DNA of 64,000 nt from Marisa cornuarietis (taxonomy: Eukaryota; Mollusca; Gastropoda; Architaenioglossa; Ampullariidae), in NCBI GenBank assembly GCA_004794655.1, contig SMMW01000617.1, positions 13,763,501 through 13,827,500 on the forward strand. The letters run 5' to 3'. Within the stretch, counting starts at the first letter, position 1. Each line of letters begins with the position of its first letter. The position numbers were made by a program, and so were the translations under genes. The notes below the pieces were generated by a model. That model was given only the letters and a program-made list of their open reading frames with translations. It was not told the DNA's origin and did no database searches. Of this stretch, positions 51,830 to 64,000 are shown piece after piece.

Positions 51830-52140
51830 AGGGTTCTGATGTTCCAGGTCCCTATCCTGGTTTTTGCCTTGGCCTGAGAAGATAGGTCGGCTAGCTGACT
51901 TCCCGAAGGCTTTCGCCAACACGCGTCATAGGCCCCTCAAAGAGGGATCTTCCGGTCCAGGCTCTTGTTGTGGTAATGTTGTAGTTGTAGTTTCTGTAGC
52001 AAGGGTTGTTTTACAGGGTGGGGTTGCTAGCCCCACGCCCAACCCTCCTCCTTCATCCGGGCTTGAGACCGGCAGGTTACCCGGGGGGGGGGGGTTCAGG
52101 CTGAGTTGCCGTCGCAGCTGCTGTTGGTGTTATTGCTGGT
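51830..52140 (+). repeat. Probable LINE 3' non-coding remnant
   Basis: GATGTTCCAGGTCCCTATCC, CCCAACCCTCCTCCTTCATC and CGGGCTTGAGACCGGCAGGT resemble dispersed 3' sequences of endonuclease-RT elements in marine invertebrates as I recall them. No coding support was found. Confidence 0.4.
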
Positions 52141-53454
52141 GATGGATATTGATGGTGCCTGATGAAAACAGTACGTACGTGCGTGATGAAGATCTACTCC
52201 AGCTACACACAGCTGCATTATTACTACTGCTACAGCAAACTTATGCATTGGTTTCTGTAACATTCACTGTACGTGCTGTTGCAAGAGCGTTATGATGGTG
52301 CATATATTGCCTTGTTATAAACATACTGTCTCTGTTTATCTTTTCGCCTATTATGCGACTCTTAGGTGAGCACCGACAGAAACAACAAAAATTATGCAAC
52401 AAAAGGCTTAGAAGTCAATTAATGGAGAAAAAATTATGTGATGAAGCCCCTGACATAGTCATATAAATTTCGCGGAGGTGTAGAGAGCCATAAATCGTGA
52501 CATATTAAAACATTGGAATTGTGATAGTAATTACATCATAGATACTAAAGACTATTAAGATTAGATTCTCCTAACGTTTTCCAAGACTTTCGGAAAATTG
52601 TAACCTGCTATATAGTGAGTTTTTTTTTAATTTTTTGCGTGTTTTTCTAAGTATGACTTAAAAAATGAGCTTCCCATCGGTCGATTTTCTTAGTACATGT
52701 GGCTATTTCCTGACTTCCTTCCCCCTTTTCCGCGACCGTCATGTTGGACCACACCCTACACATCAAACTAAATCCCAGCCCGAAGGCCGAAACCTGTCCT
52801 CGCTCTCGTTGATCTTCTTTTGCACGAACCATTATCGGTTTAGGGACTTGAAACCATGGGATGGGATGGAGGGAGGTGAGGTATGAGGAGGAGGCAGCAT
52901 AATCCGGAAGACACTGAACAAAAAGAAAACCGATGGTCGGATCGGAACCAGATACCACCATGGAAACTCGTGTTCACATCCCGTTCCCGATCTTCCTAGG
53001 CGTGGCGCCTGTTCAGTGCTCACTGGACTAGCCGAAGGCAATCTTCTTGCGCCCCTCCCCCACCAGCATCCCCCTTAAAAAAAAAGATAATCAAACCGTT
53101 AAAAAGCCGAGTAAAATGCTTGTTTTTGGTTTGCCTTTCTTTGAGTAATTTGTGCCTGTTGTCTTCTGGTGTTAACATATGAAATATATCCGCGCAGTTC
53201 AGCTGCTGAACGACGCATTGTACACCTGTGGGCTTCAGGCTTCATAATTATACTCTCATTAAAAAAAACCACATTTAAGGCATTGCCCGTTGTACCCTGC
53301 ATTTCTGCTTTAACATTTTATCCAAGTAAAAACAAAAAAATCAGTTAAACAGTACATGGGTCAGACTAGGACAGGCAAAAGGTAACAAGAAAGTGTAAAT
53401 CAACAGTATAGGATATACCTCAACTGGTTCAGGTACATGGAAGGGGGGGGGGGC
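52141..53454. other. Unassigned intergenic DNA
   Basis: AT-rich with short open frames only. Nothing recognised. Confidence 0.5.
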
Positions 53455-53572
53455 TAGGGTTTTACGCCAAGCCAGCAATTAAGGACAGCGTGCCGGAGAC
53501 AAGAGCAGGACAGACAACCTTCACTGTATTGGTGACAAGCGCTAACCGTTACGCCACTGGACCACCCTCAGG
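53455..53572 (-). mobile_element. tRNA-derived SINE
   Basis: The minus strand begins GGTGGTCCAGTGGCGTAACG then GTTAGCGCTTGTCACC (A-box TGGCGTAACGGTTAGCG), continues CAATACAGTGAAGGTTGTCT and ends GCTGGCTTGGCGTAAAACCC. The B-box is eroded in this copy but visible in the one at 29455-29625. Confidence 0.7.
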
Positions 53573-54461
53573 TATGTGGAAGTTTGCATAGTAATCACTG
53601 ATAATTTGTTAGTCCTTTGCGAACACTGAAATCGTCAGTTATAAAACACAAATCAAGTATTAACGACATGCATATAAATTTCAAAATTGGTAAAGAAAAC
53701 AGTTCTGAACAGGAAAACTAACATATCGCCGAACACACACCGCACACATAATATGTATATGGCCTTTGAAGCCGTATGCAAACTCAAGCAATCTCAAGAT
53801 ATATTTGCATTAGGATGAGGTACTAATGGTAATACAACCAAAGCTTTTCATATACAACTGCACTACATTCTAATCTTTAATCTACGTCATATGTAAAACA
53901 TATTTTCGACAAATTTGTTAATTCAGATTTACAGGATGAATATTTAAGTTATTTCTCAATGTTTGCGTTGCATCTCTAAATGGATCAACTGTGAGTGTGT
54001 GCTAGCTTTAGAGAACAACGTATTTGCCGATTGTCTTCGAGAAACGAGTATGATCATTGTGATCGCGACGACAGGTTAATACATGGAATACACCAAGATA
54101 AATCTACATGCTATGGTTTAGTCGAGCATATCCATTTTAGGACGCAGTTGTAGATTTATCTGCGATATTTGCGACTTACTGAAAAGGAGAAGGCAAATGG
54201 GATTGTCGGCGATGTGCTGAGTTTACGTAATAGTAGTTTTAGGTAGTGAACGAATGCTACATTCGCCAGCAGAAATCCAGACTGCTGTGTGTCAGTATTA
54301 TATTATTGATGCACTTGCAATATGACAAGGAGAACATTTTAACGAATGAATGCAGTTTGCACAAGATCGTTTGCGGAGGTCTGCTACTGCAAGCATCGAT
54401 CTTTAAAAGAACGGGAGAAAACAGTTCTTGATGTACTGTTCAAACATTGCAAATGGCTTTG

Positions 54462-63737
<9,276 letters not shown>

Positions 63738-64000
63738 GTTAGTCCCCAGTCATCAAGAACACCACTCTTATGCTTGTTGTATGTAGGAAAAAGAAGTAAA
63801 TTTTTTTTTTAGGAAACAGTGATTGCAGTTGCTGATGTTGTTGATAAGGAGAGTATTGAAGATTTCATTGATTATGTTCATGAGGAAAGTATTGGTGGTG
63901 TTGAATTTGCTGCATATTTATATTGTCAGCTTTGTGCATTAGTTCTCAGTATAAAATATATACAGCAAATAATTTTCATCATCAAGTACTAATTGTTGTG

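Overview
The window is eukaryotic, intron-rich animal DNA. The conserved genes are metazoan (RPS23, ATP6AP1, muskelin, an EF-hand calcium-binding protein and an IL-17-receptor-like SEFIR protein). The receptor, the abundance of non-LTR retrotransposon fragments, tRNA-derived SINEs and very long (CA)n, (GTGA)n and (ATC)n arrays suggest a lophotrochozoan, most likely a mollusc and perhaps a gastropod. That taxonomic call is inference.

Layout, left to right. 1-0.9 kb: eroded LINE. 3.24-7.33 kb: an L1-like LINE whose 5' part is inverted (ORF on the minus strand) and whose 3' end plus A-rich tail is on the plus strand, bounded by a 17-bp target-site duplication. 7.7-26.8 kb (+): 13 exons of an IL-17-receptor-like transmembrane protein ending in a SEFIR exon; its first exon was not found. 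Its introns hold several LINE fragments, microsatellites and an unclassified inverted-repeat element. 30.2-38.04 kb (-): complete four-exon RPS23. Its introns 2 and 3 hold a coding-intact two-exon piggyBac transposon (33.0-37.5 kb), an internally deleted relative (32.08-32.79 kb) and a short TTAA-flanked MITE (31.06-31.41 kb). 38.04-38.14 kb: a roughly 100-bp divergent promoter with the palindrome TCTCGCGAGA and two E-box/CLEAR-like motifs. 38.14-46.3 kb (+): complete nine-exon ATP6AP1 (V-ATPase accessory subunit Ac45). 47.9-50.6 kb (-): three-exon EF-hand protein of the sarcoplasmic calcium-binding protein/calexcitin type. 54.46-63.74 kb (+): first 11 coding exons of muskelin (MKLN1), running off the right edge; its first intron holds a decayed retrocopy of a STRAD-like pseudokinase.

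All exon joins were derived by hand from splice consensus, reading-frame continuity and remembered family features; no alignment or RNA evidence was available. The genes are ordinary housekeeping and immune genes. The most notable structures are the resolved twin-priming LINE insertion, the piggyBac family cluster inside a ribosomal protein gene, the duplicated phase-1-0-0-1 three-exon module in the receptor ectodomain, the compact RPS23/ATP6AP1 divergent promoter, the STRAD-like retrocopy, and an inverted-repeat element with an unusually long 15-bp flanking repeat.
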